A stretch of DNA of 64,000 nt, from contig NZ_JACVPO010000002.1 of the NCBI RefSeq assembly GCF_018881835.1, positions 806,001 through 870,000 on the forward strand. Reading direction: 5' to 3'. The notes under the pieces are model-generated. The model did no database searches and was not told the DNA's origin. It was given only the letters and a program-made list of their open reading frames with translations. This DNA is from Polynucleobacter hallstattensis (GTDB taxonomy: Bacteria > Pseudomonadota > Gammaproteobacteria > Burkholderiales > Burkholderiaceae). Position numbers and translations under genes: made by a program. Position 1 is the first letter of the stretch, and every line of letters begins with the position of its first letter. Positions 49,923-58,183 of this stretch are shown here, piece after piece.

Positions 49923-50774
49923 TCAAACTGGACTTTCAACATAAGCAATCCAATTTGATGGGTATACAAAAGTATGTCCTTCTCCATTTTCAAGCATGAT
50001 GTCAATATTAGATTTTTCTAGTTCTGTAACTAATTCTGGAGTGTATGGAGTACCCGTTGGCAGAACCCCGTTTACTGTTTTTACATCAGTAGAAAGAGTG
50101 ATTGATAGATTCATTCCCCTTCTATACTCCCATAATCTAGAAAGAAGTTCTTTGTAAGGGGTGCCAAAAAGAGGGGTGAATACTTCGTACTCAGACCAGG
50201 TATCGACTCGCCATTTACGTATATCTTCTAAGTGCAAGTCACCAAAAACTAGTCGTTCGATAGAACAACTCGTTCGATCTTGAACCATTACTAGAGCCTC
50301 TTCAATAGCTTTTTTATAGTCACTATTGGGATAAAGAGGAACTAAGCATAAAGGAATCTTTAAGAACTCGGATTGTTTTGCAATATTTTTAATATGGATG
50401 TCTTGAATTGATACTCGATTTGTAAGTGTGCCAAAACTCGTTAGCAATACAACGTTTCTTTTTTCTTCAAGTAAGTGCATTAAAGTTAAAAAGCTATCCT
50501 TGCCGCCAGACCAAAAGAGAACGTCCAACCCACCCTCTTTTGGAGTCCAATTCATGAGTATTGAATTAGCTATTTGTAGTTCGGTACGCTTGTGATTATT
50601 AACATTAATATGACCATATGGACAGTGACGGCAAGAGTTCCCACAGCATTTACCCTGCTTTAGAAGAGCATCACTTGTTAGCACTTGATATCCTGTAGCA
50701 GGGTCAATATAAGTACTTCGACCCTCATTGCATGCTGCTAAATGCAAATCACCTACATTAACCATAATTACCAT
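49923..50774 (-). CDS. DUF5522-Dph6-like ATP pyrophosphatase fusion
   Basis: This 283-aa protein has two parts. The N-terminal about 60 residues form a cysteine-rich DUF5522-type module (KCCGNSCRHCPYGH). The rest is an N-type ATP-pyrophosphatase of the Dph6/diphthine-ammonia ligase family, with the PP-loop FWSGGKDSFLTL and FGDLHLEDIRKWR. Bacteria lack diphthamide, so another amidation is implied. Its place between btuB and the cobalamin-binding protein suggests a corrinoid-related reaction. The Cys cluster may bind metal. Confidence 0.78.
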   Translation of the reverse strand: MVIMVNVGDLHLAACNEGRSTYIDPATGYQVLTSDALLKQGKCCGNSCRHCPYGHINVNNHKRTELQIANSILMNWTPKEGGLDVLFWSGGKDSFLTLMHLLEEKRNVVLLTSFGTLTNRVSIQDIHIKNIAKQSEFLKIPLCLVPLYPNSDYKKAIEEALVMVQDRTSCSIERLVFGDLHLEDIRKWRVDTWSEYEVFTPLFGTPYKELLSRLWEYRRGMNLSITLSTDVKTVNGVLPTGTPYTPELVTELEKSNIDIMLENGEGHTFVYPSNWIAYVESPV

Positions 50775-50793
50775 CCCTACTATACAAATAAAA

Positions 50794-50811
50794 GGCCACC
50801 TAATGGTGGCC
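50794..50811 (-). terminator. Terminator after btuB
   Basis: GGCCACC-ATTA-GGTGGCC on the minus strand is followed by TTTTATTTG, a compact rho-independent terminator 19 bp after the btuB stop. Confidence 0.75.
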
Positions 50812-50829
50812 GTAGATCGTTAAAGATTA

Positions 50830-52761
50830 CTATTTCATGGCATAACGAGCTCCAACAAAGACGTTAGAGCCTGGAGTGTTGTATCCATAGCTTAGCTGGT
50901 AGTCTTTGTTGAAGATATTATTCCAACGTCCAAATAAGGACCAATCTTTGGTAAGTTCATAATTACCATACAGGTTATAAATTGCATAGCCGCCCATGTA
51001 GCCGGTATTGTCGTAATTAGTACGATTAGCCTGGAAAGTGCCTTCAGCTCCTGCAGTCAATCTAGTGTTTTTGTACTCCGTGCCAATATTTCCAAATTGA
51101 CGTGCTCGTTTGGCTAAAACATATCCAGTACTCTGATCAATTGGGTTCTGTTGATCAAAAGAGCCTCGAATACTCATGTTACCGAATCGAGTTGTGCCAC
51201 CAACTGATAAACCAGTAATCTTTGCACTTGCTACATTACTCGCACAGCCGTAATTAGGGGCGGTATTTATTTGGGTTGAAGTGCAAGGAGGGGATGTGCT
51301 TGAGTACTGGATTAAGTTTGCAATTGAGTTGCTATAGGCAGCTAAACGAAGATCATATTGCCTAGTTTCGTAGTTAAGTCCAATTTCACTATTTTTACTT
51401 TTTTCTGGCTTAAGCGTTGGAACTCCATAGACTGGATAGTACATGTCATATAACGAGGGGGCCTTAAATCCTGTGCCGTAATTAATATTTGCCCTCAGCT
51501 GCTTTGTAAAGAAATAACCGTATGCAAGGTTACCAGTGGTCTGTGGACCATACCCCGTAATGCTGTCATTACGGATGCTGGCATTGCCCAGATGTGATCC
51601 ACGCTTTAGTTGATAGGCGCCAGCAAAAGAGTTTGTTGTTTGACTGAGATTTAAAGCGCCATCAGTTGCAGTTGCAGTAGCAACTTTTCGCTCAGCAACA
51701 AGCTGGATTAAATCGGACCCTACGTTAATATCATTTTGCCATGTATAAATATTTTGTCGTGAATTACTAATGGCATTACTGGTTGGAGTAAGTGACTGTG
51801 ATAAGTCATATGATTGTGAAGCTTGAAGAAGACTTTTCCAGTTCTGGGTAATTTGATTTTTTGAAAAAAGCGAATATGTGCTCACGTCATTGACTTGATT
51901 CCCAATTGGCTTGGAAGCTGAATAAACAGCATACTGGTTATTATTTCTTGCGGCAAATACTTGCAACCCAAATTCTTGCCCGCGTGCCCATTCCTGACTT
52001 ATTTTTCCAGCCCCTCCACTACGTGTATATCCCATATTTGAGCTGGTGTTAAATGAATTTCTAGAGGCATTATTTTGTGCAACGCTATTAAATCCGGTAG
52101 AAACTTCTTGCGTTGCACTTACGGAGTATCGAATCTTTTGATCACCAGATGTACTGCCGTAGAGACTTACATCTGAGATCGAGGTGCCGTAAGAGCCATA
52201 TCCAGTAGAAGCACCAACTTGCATTGGACCATCACCTGTTTTAGTAAAGATTTGTACAACACCACCAATGGCATCAGATCCATACAAGCTACTTTGCGGA
52301 CCAAAAATGATTTCAATATGATCAATTATTGATAAAGGAATAGCTTGCCATGCAGGTGAGCCGGTTAGGGTCGACTGAGACCGAACTCCGTCAATTAATA
52401 CCAAGGTTTGATTGGAGTTTGATCCCCTTAAAAAAACACTGGCAATTCCTCCGTTACCACCACTGCTGGATATTTCAACGCCACGCTGTCTTTGTAGCAG
52501 CTGCACTAGGCTCGACTGCGCCGCATCTGCAATTTCTTCTGGCCCAATATAAACGTAGTCTGCTAGAACATCATCGGCCTTAGTTGGCGTTCTTGTTGCG
52601 GTGACAATAATTGGATCCAACTGATTATTCAAATTTGATACCGAAACGGATGATGCTGCGTTTTGGGCAAATGCTACTGGCTGAGTAAAACTAAGCCCTA
52701 TTGATGCAACTAAAAATACAAAAAATGCGCTGTTGTTTTTTTTGGATATGCTGCGAAACAT
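50830..52761 (-). CDS. btuB: TonB-dependent cobalamin receptor BtuB-like
   Basis: This 643-aa outer-membrane receptor has signal SAFFVFLVASIGLSFTQPVAFA. The TonB box region and plug are DPIIVTATRTPTKADDVLAD, GGNGGIASVFLRGSNSNQTLVLIDGVR and IEIIFGPQSSLYGSDAIGGVVQIFTK. A beta-barrel follows, ending in GARYAMK. I place the start at the ATG at 52761 (GAGG ribosome site) because the upstream extension is the riboswitch leader. The cobalamin riboswitch and B12 neighbours support the substrate assignment. Confidence 0.9.
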   Translation of the reverse strand: MFRSISKKNNSAFFVFLVASIGLSFTQPVAFAQNAASSVSVSNLNNQLDPIIVTATRTPTKADDVLADYVYIGPEEIADAAQSSLVQLLQRQRGVEISSSGGNGGIASVFLRGSNSNQTLVLIDGVRSQSTLTGSPAWQAIPLSIIDHIEIIFGPQSSLYGSDAIGGVVQIFTKTGDGPMQVGASTGYGSYGTSISDVSLYGSTSGDQKIRYSVSATQEVSTGFNSVAQNNASRNSFNTSSNMGYTRSGGAGKISQEWARGQEFGLQVFAARNNNQYAVYSASKPIGNQVNDVSTYSLFSKNQITQNWKSLLQASQSYDLSQSLTPTSNAISNSRQNIYTWQNDINVGSDLIQLVAERKVATATATDGALNLSQTTNSFAGAYQLKRGSHLGNASIRNDSITGYGPQTTGNLAYGYFFTKQLRANINYGTGFKAPSLYDMYYPVYGVPTLKPEKSKNSEIGLNYETRQYDLRLAAYSNSIANLIQYSSTSPPCTSTQINTAPNYGCASNVASAKITGLSVGGTTRFGNMSIRGSFDQQNPIDQSTGYVLAKRARQFGNIGTEYKNTRLTAGAEGTFQANRTNYDNTGYMGGYAIYNLYGNYELTKDWSLFGRWNNIFNKDYQLSYGYNTPGSNVFVGARYAMK

Positions 52762-52850
52762 ACTGAATACCTCAATGTGGATTCCCTGACCAAAATCCCT
52801 GTTAGTCAGAATCAACGAAACCTGCAAAAAAGGTATGCAAAATGAACGCC

Positions 52851-52872
52851 ATCGCAAGATAGCGATAGCATC
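52851..52872 (-). promoter_or_regulatory. Expression-platform hairpin of the cobalamin riboswitch
   Basis: GCTATCGC-TATCTT-GCGATGGC forms a stem of eight pairs (one G-U) on the minus strand, followed at a short distance by a CCTTTTTT run. This fits a terminator that the cobalamin-bound aptamer would favour, upstream of the btuB start. Confidence 0.55.
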
Positions 52873-52879
52873 ATCGGCA

Positions 52880-53090
52880 TGCAAAGTCCCTCGTTGCAAA
52901 TTTCACCTGTTGAGGCCGGTATCCGGGCTGGAGAAACTAGGAATTTGGCCTTCCCGTGCAGTTAGACTGAACAGTGGCTATTTCAAATTCTTTGCCGACA
53001 CTACAAATTCGGCTTTCTCTTACCGTTGCGGGGACAGCGCACGTTTGGGTAGTGCTTCCCGTTTAACTTCAATGTCAAAGACATCAAAGC
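52880..53090 (-). promoter_or_regulatory. Cobalamin riboswitch upstream of btuB
   Basis: On the minus strand the canonical adenosylcobalamin aptamer elements occur in order: AACGGGAAGCAC near 53050, GCGCTGTCCCCGCAACGGT near 53030, a GCCACTG and GGGAAGGC segment near 52950-52980, and the conserved box AGCCCGGATACCGGCC (52929-52914). It occupies the gap between the small gene at 53129 and btuB and should switch btuB off when cobalamin is plentiful. Confidence 0.93.
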
Positions 53091-53128
53091 ACCATCAACT
53101 TGCTAAATGTAACATATTTAGGTGATGC

Positions 53129-53359
53129 TCACGAAGTTTCATCCAGTAGCGTGATTTTTAAGGGCACCTTATCTTGGGGTTTATAGACTTTAAGATAATT
53201 CTTAAGATCTCTTTTAGCCCCTTGAGCCTCAACTAAAGTGTTAAATCTGTAGGAATAATCCTGTAATTCTGGATAAATCAGCAATATAGGCAACCACTCA
53301 TTTGAGCCAGTTTTCCCAAGAAGGACATACTGACCCAAATGCTCATGCCCTACACTCAT
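53129..53359 (-). CDS. Hypothetical protein of the cobalamin block
   Basis: This 76-aa protein contains GHEHLGQYVLLGKTGSNEWL, LPILLIYPELQDYSYRFNTL and KDLKNYL-like charged helices. There is no signal or family that I recognise. It starts 8 bp after the BtuM-like gene stop and is thus probably cotranscribed with it, just upstream of the riboswitch. Function is unknown. Confidence 0.55.
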   Translation of the reverse strand: MSVGHEHLGQYVLLGKTGSNEWLPILLIYPELQDYSYRFNTLVEAQGAKRDLKNYLKVYKPQDKVPLKITLLDETS

Positions 53360-53367
53360 TGGCTTAA

Positions 53368-53922
53368 TTATTTAATTTTATTAAGGGCAACTACTCGACT
53401 TGCGATTGAAGTAACGACTAAGTGGGCCACCAATGCAACAAGTAAATAGCCAAGAGTAATTTCTAGAGCATACGGAAGGTACTGAACTATTCTGCTTGCA
53501 AATTCAGACAAGGATGACTGCCCAGCAACATTAATAAAGTAGTAACTTCCGCTTGAAATTAATTCGCAAACTATTGTTCCCAAGATTGAAGCCAATATGA
53601 AGTTTTTAAATGACGCGATGTCTAAAGAGGCATTTTTAGCAAGCCATCTACCTGCGAACCAAAGAGAGAGGTATGCAGGCAACAGAAAGGGATAAGCCAT
53701 TCCGAGCTGTGTAAAAGCTAAGTAATCAATTAAAAAAGCTTGGGCTAAAAATAAAGCAATTACCGCAAAACTCGAACAATAAAAGCCTACTATAAAAAAG
53801 ATAGCCCAAGATGCGTCCGGCAACTGGGAGAGGGATGCCATGTGGTGACCTCGGGTGAGCCACATAATTGCAGACAAGACAAAAATTAAAGCAATATTTT
53901 GATTTTTGGATAAACTCGACAT
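53368..53922 (-). CDS. BtuM-like cobalamin/cobalt membrane transporter
   Basis: This 184-aa protein has about six hydrophobic helices. The stretches MWLTRGHHMASLSQLPDASW, AIFFIVGFYCSSFAV and YPFLLPAYLSLWFAGRWLA resemble BtuM, a solitary ECF-type S component for vitamin B12. BtuM is known for a cysteine that binds cobalt shortly before the LPAY motif; I do not see a cysteine at that place (FTQLGMAYPF), although C49 is present. The location beside a cobalamin riboswitch and btuB supports the assignment. Confidence 0.7.
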   Translation of the reverse strand: MSSLSKNQNIALIFVLSAIMWLTRGHHMASLSQLPDASWAIFFIVGFYCSSFAVIALFLAQAFLIDYLAFTQLGMAYPFLLPAYLSLWFAGRWLAKNASLDIASFKNFILASILGTIVCELISSGSYYFINVAGQSSLSEFASRIVQYLPYALEITLGYLLVALVAHLVVTSIASRVVALNKIK

Positions 53923-54016
53923 GATTACTCTCCAATATTAGGGTGTCAGAGTTATTTTATATCCCATCGGCTTAATAGCCCCCTAAAAACACCTACCTGC
54001 ACGAAATACATTAAAA

Positions 54017-54691
54017 ATGATAATTCCAGCCATGGCCTCCTGGAGTGGCGGTAAAGATTCTTGCCTTGCTTTATGGCGTGCCCAACAGTCCGGAGTGTAT
54101 GTGACGCACCTATTAACAGCCCTTGATGAAACGGGTCTAAAGACACGCTCACATGGAGTTACGAAGGATTTAATCATTTCTCAAGGCAAATCCCTTGGGT
54201 TAATAAACGAATTTATTTGTGCCTCCTGGCAAGACTATGAGGGTCAATTCATAGAAAAACTTACTGAGCTACATAAAATTGGTATCAAAAAGGCAATCTT
54301 TGGAGATATTGATTTAATTAGTCATCGGGAATGGGAGGAAAAAGTTTGTCTTGCAGCAAACCTCACACTAACGCTACCACTCTGGAACGAAGATCGCTTA
54401 AAGCTAGTCCATGAATTTTTAGAAGCAGGGTTTAAAGCAAGGGTAGTTTGTGTTGACGGAAGATTTCTGAATGAATCTCATGTAGGGGTTGAATTTAATC
54501 ATCAATTCATCGAGAAATTACCTGACGGTGTTGATGCTTGTGGAGAGAATGGAGAATTTCATACATTTGTTTATGACGGTCCAAATTTTAAACAACCCGT
54601 CAGTTGGAAGAGTCTCGGAATAAAAACATATATATCTCCAGAGGAATTTGGCGCTCTAACATTTCATTTTGACTTGCTTGGATCACCCTGA
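54017..54691 (+). CDS. Dph6-like ATP pyrophosphatase
   Basis: This 224-aa N-type ATP-pyrophosphatase of the diphthine-ammonia ligase family has the PP-loop ASWSGGKDSCLALWRAQ, FGDIDLISHREWEEKVC, RFLNESHVGVEFNHQFIEKL and GENGEFHTFVYDG. It is the second Dph6-like protein in the block (compare 49923-50774) but lacks the cysteine module. As bacteria have no diphthamide, an amidation or activation step linked to corrinoid salvage is a reasonable hypothesis. It is divergent from the BtuM-like gene. Confidence 0.85.
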   Translation: MIIPAMASWSGGKDSCLALWRAQQSGVYVTHLLTALDETGLKTRSHGVTKDLIISQGKSLGLINEFICASWQDYEGQFIEKLTELHKIGIKKAIFGDIDLISHREWEEKVCLAANLTLTLPLWNEDRLKLVHEFLEAGFKARVVCVDGRFLNESHVGVEFNHQFIEKLPDGVDACGENGEFHTFVYDGPNFKQPVSWKSLGIKTYISPEEFGALTFHFDLLGSP

Positions 54692-54762
54692 AGCGAAGTT
54701 TCTTGTTAATCGTAAGCAGCTCTTAAGCACCCAAAGACCATAATCTATCGTCATTAGTATAG

Positions 54763-55118
54763 AAAATGTGCAGTAATCGCCTGCACACTTTCTAGAATGC
54801 CCAGCGTTACTTAAAGTAACGCTTAAATGACCAAACCAATAATTTTCTTCACAAGCCTATCTTTTTGTGACTTTTAGGTTGAGTTTAGGTTCTCTGGTTA
54901 TGAGAGCAGACATCCATGATAGATCCACATAAACAGGGGGTCTGCGGGTGGTCTGTGTCGGTGTGTAAGTAAATGTGTAAGCAAATTCACCAATTTACTA
55001 GAAGAGCTCTATCGGTCTTTGGTTTTCGAAACCACAGGATTTTTGGAGCAACCATTTAGCACTTCGTTGCTCCAAAGTACTTTTTGAATGATTTATAAGC
55101 GTTACTTAAAGTAACGCT
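54763..55118 (-). repeat. att-like unit F (palindrome-bounded 316 bp plus upstream hairpin)
   Basis: Palindromes with perfect arms lie at 54803-54823 and 55098-55118. Inside are TTATGAGAGCAG, the 12-mers GTGTAAGTAAAT/GTGTAAGCAAAT (54963-54986) and the hairpin GGAGCAAC...GTTGCTCC. Left of it, 54763-54795 repeats the terminator hairpin found before unit E. Right of it is half of the TTCG-loop terminator seen at 29107, cut off after CCGAAGG. No gene lies in 54692-55271. Confidence 0.78.
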
Positions 55119-55271
55119 CAAAAAAAACCACCCGAAGGAAGCTGCCGATTCTCCTAAGGCAGTATCACAAAAATCTCCGTGGACTTCTAGATCATTTGTG
55201 CTGAACATAATGAGGCAAGACTTGATTTTCCTTAGTTCAATATGGGTGCTAATAATAACTAAAGTAGTCAA

Positions 55272-55460
55272 CTAATTTAAACTATCAATTATTGACATTC
55301 GAGTGACGGTATTACGAATAAATTGCTTCTCATAATGACGATTACGCCTAGACTTCTTAGCTATGGAACGCTGACCTCTGCGCTTATCGCAGACAATATT
55401 ACTAAGCTGACTCAGATCTTCAAGGTCTTGTATCTGATTGGGTGAGTTACGGCGAGGCAT
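55272..55460 (-). CDS. Small basic hypothetical protein (62 aa)
   Basis: This highly basic 62-aa protein contains MPRRNSPNQIQDLEDLSQLS and DKRRGQRSIAKKSRRNRHYE. There is no signal or known family. Start is ATG 55460 (a TTG lies directly before it). The charge suggests nucleic-acid or ribosome binding. It lies just outside the accessory array, so it may be a core gene of this lineage. Confidence 0.5.
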   Translation of the reverse strand: MPRRNSPNQIQDLEDLSQLSNIVCDKRRGQRSIAKKSRRNRHYEKQFIRNTVTRMSIIDSLN

Positions 55461-55597
55461 CAATGAGAAAGTAAATCGCTAATTTAATAATATTTGCATT
55501 AAATCATGTAAATTAAATACATGCTGAAGTCGCAAATTTAGGCTTTTTTGGGTGTTGAGACTCAAGCTAGAATTCATCACAAATTATGAGGGAAGCG

Positions 55598-56149
55598 ATG
55601 ATTAATAGATACTCAAGCTATGCTCGCGTAATACATTGGTTTACAGCATTGGCCATACTCGCTCTGGTAATTTTAGGCTTTTGGATGACTCAAAGAGCTG
55701 CAGCCAATTTATGGGACAACCTAACCAATACACTCTATGGATGGCATAAATTGATCGGCTTTACAGTCTTACTGGTTACGATCTTTAGATTTTGCCTCAA
55801 ACTAAATTCCAAAACACCCCCCTATCCCAATGCCATCTCGCCTTCTTTGGTCAAAGTTGCATCAATAGTGCACTACACGCTTTACGGCTTATTGTTTGTT
55901 GTGCCTATGCTGGGGTGGGCCGGCGTTACAGCATATCCAGCTTTGATTACCCTAGGAGGCTACTCACTGCCAGCCATGCCAGGCATACCGAAGAGCGAAC
56001 TGATTGCCAAGCAGATCTTCCAAATACATGGACTGCTAGCAATGACCCTCATAGCCATCATACTCTTACATATCGTAGCCGGCCTTAATCACCTCATTAT
56101 CAAGCGGGATGGTATTTTTCAAAGAATCTGGTTTGATAAAAAGAAATAG
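55598..56149 (+). CDS. Cytochrome b561
   Basis: This 183-aa four-helix di-heme cytochrome b of the bacterial b561 family has RYSSYARVIHWFTALAILAL, YGWHKLIGFTVLL, VKVASIVHYTLYGLLFVVPM and LLAMTLIAIILLHIVAGLNH, which place heme-ligand histidines in each helix pair. It is thought to carry out superoxide or quinol electron transfer in the inner membrane. I chose the ATG at 55598 because a GAGGGA ribosome site precedes it; an ATG 12 bp upstream overlaps that site. Confidence 0.88.
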   Translation: MINRYSSYARVIHWFTALAILALVILGFWMTQRAAANLWDNLTNTLYGWHKLIGFTVLLVTIFRFCLKLNSKTPPYPNAISPSLVKVASIVHYTLYGLLFVVPMLGWAGVTAYPALITLGGYSLPAMPGIPKSELIAKQIFQIHGLLAMTLIAIILLHIVAGLNHLIIKRDGIFQRIWFDKKK

Positions 56150-56188
56150 GCTTAGCTTATTTACCGAAGCCTGATTTTCTTAAAAGCG

Positions 56189-57268
56189 CTAAATCTCAAA
56201 TAAGTGCCCGCTTTTTTTAGCTTTCACACGAAGATATTCGTCGTTATGCTTATTTGAGGGATAAATATGAGGAACCCTCTCGGATACTTCAATGCCGCAC
56301 TTTTGCAATGAATCCACTTTTGCAGGATTGTTTGTCATGAGTCGAACTTTATGGATCCCAAGCATCTGGAGCATTTGTGCAGCTGGAAGATAGTTGCGCT
56401 CATCCGCATCAAAACCAAGTTGAAGATTAGCATCTACAGTATCAAACCCTGAATCTTGAAGTTGATAAGCTCGGAGTTTATTAACGAGGCCGATTCCACG
56501 CCCCTCTTGCGCGAGATATAAAAGAATGCCGCTGCCTGATTTGGACATTTCTGAAATAGCACCCCTCAGCTGAATCCCACAATCGCAACGTAAGGATCCG
56601 ACCAGATCGCCGGTAAAGCATTCTGAATGCAAACGAACTAATACTGGTTTTAGTGGATCAATCTTGCCGATCATGATGGCGAGATGTTCTATGCCGCCAT
56701 CTCGAGGACGAAAGGCAATCACTTGAGCATCCTCAGCGTTCTCCAGCGGCACACGAGCCTGACTCACTTGCGTCAGTGAATTGGCTGCATTTTTCATATA
56801 GTCATCAATTAAAGATGCTTTGACCGTTGGAATATCTGTCAATGGCAAATTCTGAATCACTAGCGCAGCTGGTAGCAGTCTAGATAATTTGGCGAGAGTA
56901 ATACAAGAGGCCTCTAATGAATTGGCATCTCTAATACTGAGACCGTCTAAGTTGGGAGGACTCATCACCATAGATAATGGATTAGCTAGAAATTCAACAA
57001 GCTCAATTGAAAGACCGTCTGTGCCAGTTAAAAGGCTAATTGGCCGATCTGATTTATCGATACCCAACACATTGAGTCGGGTACCGGTTAAGACTAGACC
57101 AAGAGGGATAGCATCAAACTGTGACAGTAATTTGAAATTGTCGGCATTCAAGGCATCAACTGCCAGCATTACGATACTGCTGCCCAAATGCTCTACACGA
57201 ACCATACCGCCTCTACGGAGCTCTGAAATGACTCGGTCAACTTCTATCAGGGGGTCAAGCATTAACAT
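56189..57268 (-). CDS. ribA: GTP cyclohydrolase II-like protein with atypical N-domain
   Basis: This 359-aa protein's C-terminal half is a complete GTP cyclohydrolase II: zinc cysteines in SECFTGDLVGSLRCDCGIQL, LAQEGRGIGLVNKLRAYQLQ, LGFDADERNY and RLMTNNPAKV. It would open GTP to a diaminopyrimidine. The N-terminal 165 residues have the place and rough pattern of a RibB domain but lack the RENEGD catalytic motif, so they are probably degenerate. With a RibD reductase domain, a PTPS-like protein and a glycosyltransferase nearby, this looks like a specialised paralogue rather than the riboflavin gene. Confidence 0.85.
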   Translation of the reverse strand: MLMLDPLIEVDRVISELRRGGMVRVEHLGSSIVMLAVDALNADNFKLLSQFDAIPLGLVLTGTRLNVLGIDKSDRPISLLTGTDGLSIELVEFLANPLSMVMSPPNLDGLSIRDANSLEASCITLAKLSRLLPAALVIQNLPLTDIPTVKASLIDDYMKNAANSLTQVSQARVPLENAEDAQVIAFRPRDGGIEHLAIMIGKIDPLKPVLVRLHSECFTGDLVGSLRCDCGIQLRGAISEMSKSGSGILLYLAQEGRGIGLVNKLRAYQLQDSGFDTVDANLQLGFDADERNYLPAAQMLQMLGIHKVRLMTNNPAKVDSLQKCGIEVSERVPHIYPSNKHNDEYLRVKAKKSGHLFEI

Positions 57269-57361
57269 GTTGGTAAAAGTAGAAAAGTATGGATAAACTA
57301 ATTATTACACCTTATGGTAAATTCGTTTTACCGCCTTTCATCACCCTAAAGAAGCTTCTTT

Positions 57362-58171
57362 GTGACCATCCTAGAGCCAAATTCTCAAGATATAAAAGTA
57401 GAGCTCGATACAGAGGCAATTGAGCAGTGGTCCATTTTTTTGAGCCAATTTTTTTCATCTCAAGCACTTGCAAATTCAACACTTAAAGCCATTTTTGATC
57501 CCATCAGAATATCCACGATTGACTCAATGATGGTGGTTGGTCAGTTGGGACAAACCATTGATGGACGTATTGCCACTATTACCGGTCAATCCAGATACAT
57601 TAACGGCCACTACGGCCTTATGCACCTTCATCAGTTAAGGGCACTCGTAGATGCGGTTGTTGTTGGAGTTGGGACCGTATTGGCAGATGACCCACAGCTC
57701 AACGTAAGGCTTGTCGAAGGAAAAAATCCAGCACGTGTTGTCATTGACCCCAAAGGGAGGCTAGACCCAAAGGCACGTATTTGGGAGAATGATGATGCTA
57801 AAAGATTATGGATTGTTTCCGATGGGCTCGATCTAGAACCGCCTGAGGGAGTAAAAATCATTTCATTACCTATTACCGATGGTCATATTGAACCGGCAAT
57901 GATCTTAAAAAGCTTAAGTCTAGAGGGTCTCAAGAGGATTTTGATTGAGGGAGGCGCAGAAACCATTTCTCGTTTTTTGCAAGCAAATTGCTTAGACCAC
58001 CTTCATGTAATTGTTGCCCCAATTATTATGGGTTCGGGAAGAGCTAGCTTTAATTTAAAAGCGATTGAACACATGGATCAAGCATCACGGTTAAATGTAC
58101 AAACACATTTACTGGGTAGTGATGTGCTTTTTGACTGCGACCTCAGCTCATCACGCACTAAGTTAAATTAA
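57362..58171 (+). CDS. RibD C-terminal (reductase) domain protein
   Basis: This 269-aa protein contains the RibD_C/dihydrofolate-reductase-like reductase domain: GQLGQTIDGRIATITGQSRY, DAVVVGVGTVLADDPQLNVR, RVVIDPKGRLDP and RILIEGGAETISRFLQ. The deaminase domain of RibD is absent; instead about 60 unassigned residues precede the reductase. Start is GTG at 57362, 93 bp from the divergent GTP cyclohydrolase II-like gene. It would reduce a ribosylaminopyrimidine or similar sugar in an NADPH-dependent step. Confidence 0.85.
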   Translation: MTILEPNSQDIKVELDTEAIEQWSIFLSQFFSSQALANSTLKAIFDPIRISTIDSMMVVGQLGQTIDGRIATITGQSRYINGHYGLMHLHQLRALVDAVVVGVGTVLADDPQLNVRLVEGKNPARVVIDPKGRLDPKARIWENDDAKRLWIVSDGLDLEPPEGVKIISLPITDGHIEPAMILKSLSLEGLKRILIEGGAETISRFLQANCLDHLHVIVAPIIMGSGRASFNLKAIEHMDQASRLNVQTHLLGSDVLFDCDLSSSRTKLN

Positions 58172-58183
58172 TCAGCAATCTAA

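Larger units (their letters stand above)
23222..55118. mobile_element. Putative tandem genomic-island array punctuated by tRNA-derived att units
   Basis: Six same-orientation att-like units (near 23222, 25438, 28803, 43875, 48820 and 54896) divide this 32-kb stretch. The blocks carry defence-type genes, an AbiE pair, arsenic plus lipid genes, copper resistance and cobalamin uptake. An integrase N-terminal remnant lies at 24522-24668. No intact integrase or intact target tRNA is in the window. Serial accretion of integrative elements explains the layout best. Outer limits are approximate, and the long third block may include ancestral chromosome. Confidence 0.5.

Noticed and set aside
50830-52899. 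btuB start at 52899
   Set aside because: The first 46 residues would be encoded by the riboswitch leader and precede the signal peptide; the ATG at 52761 has a ribosome site.
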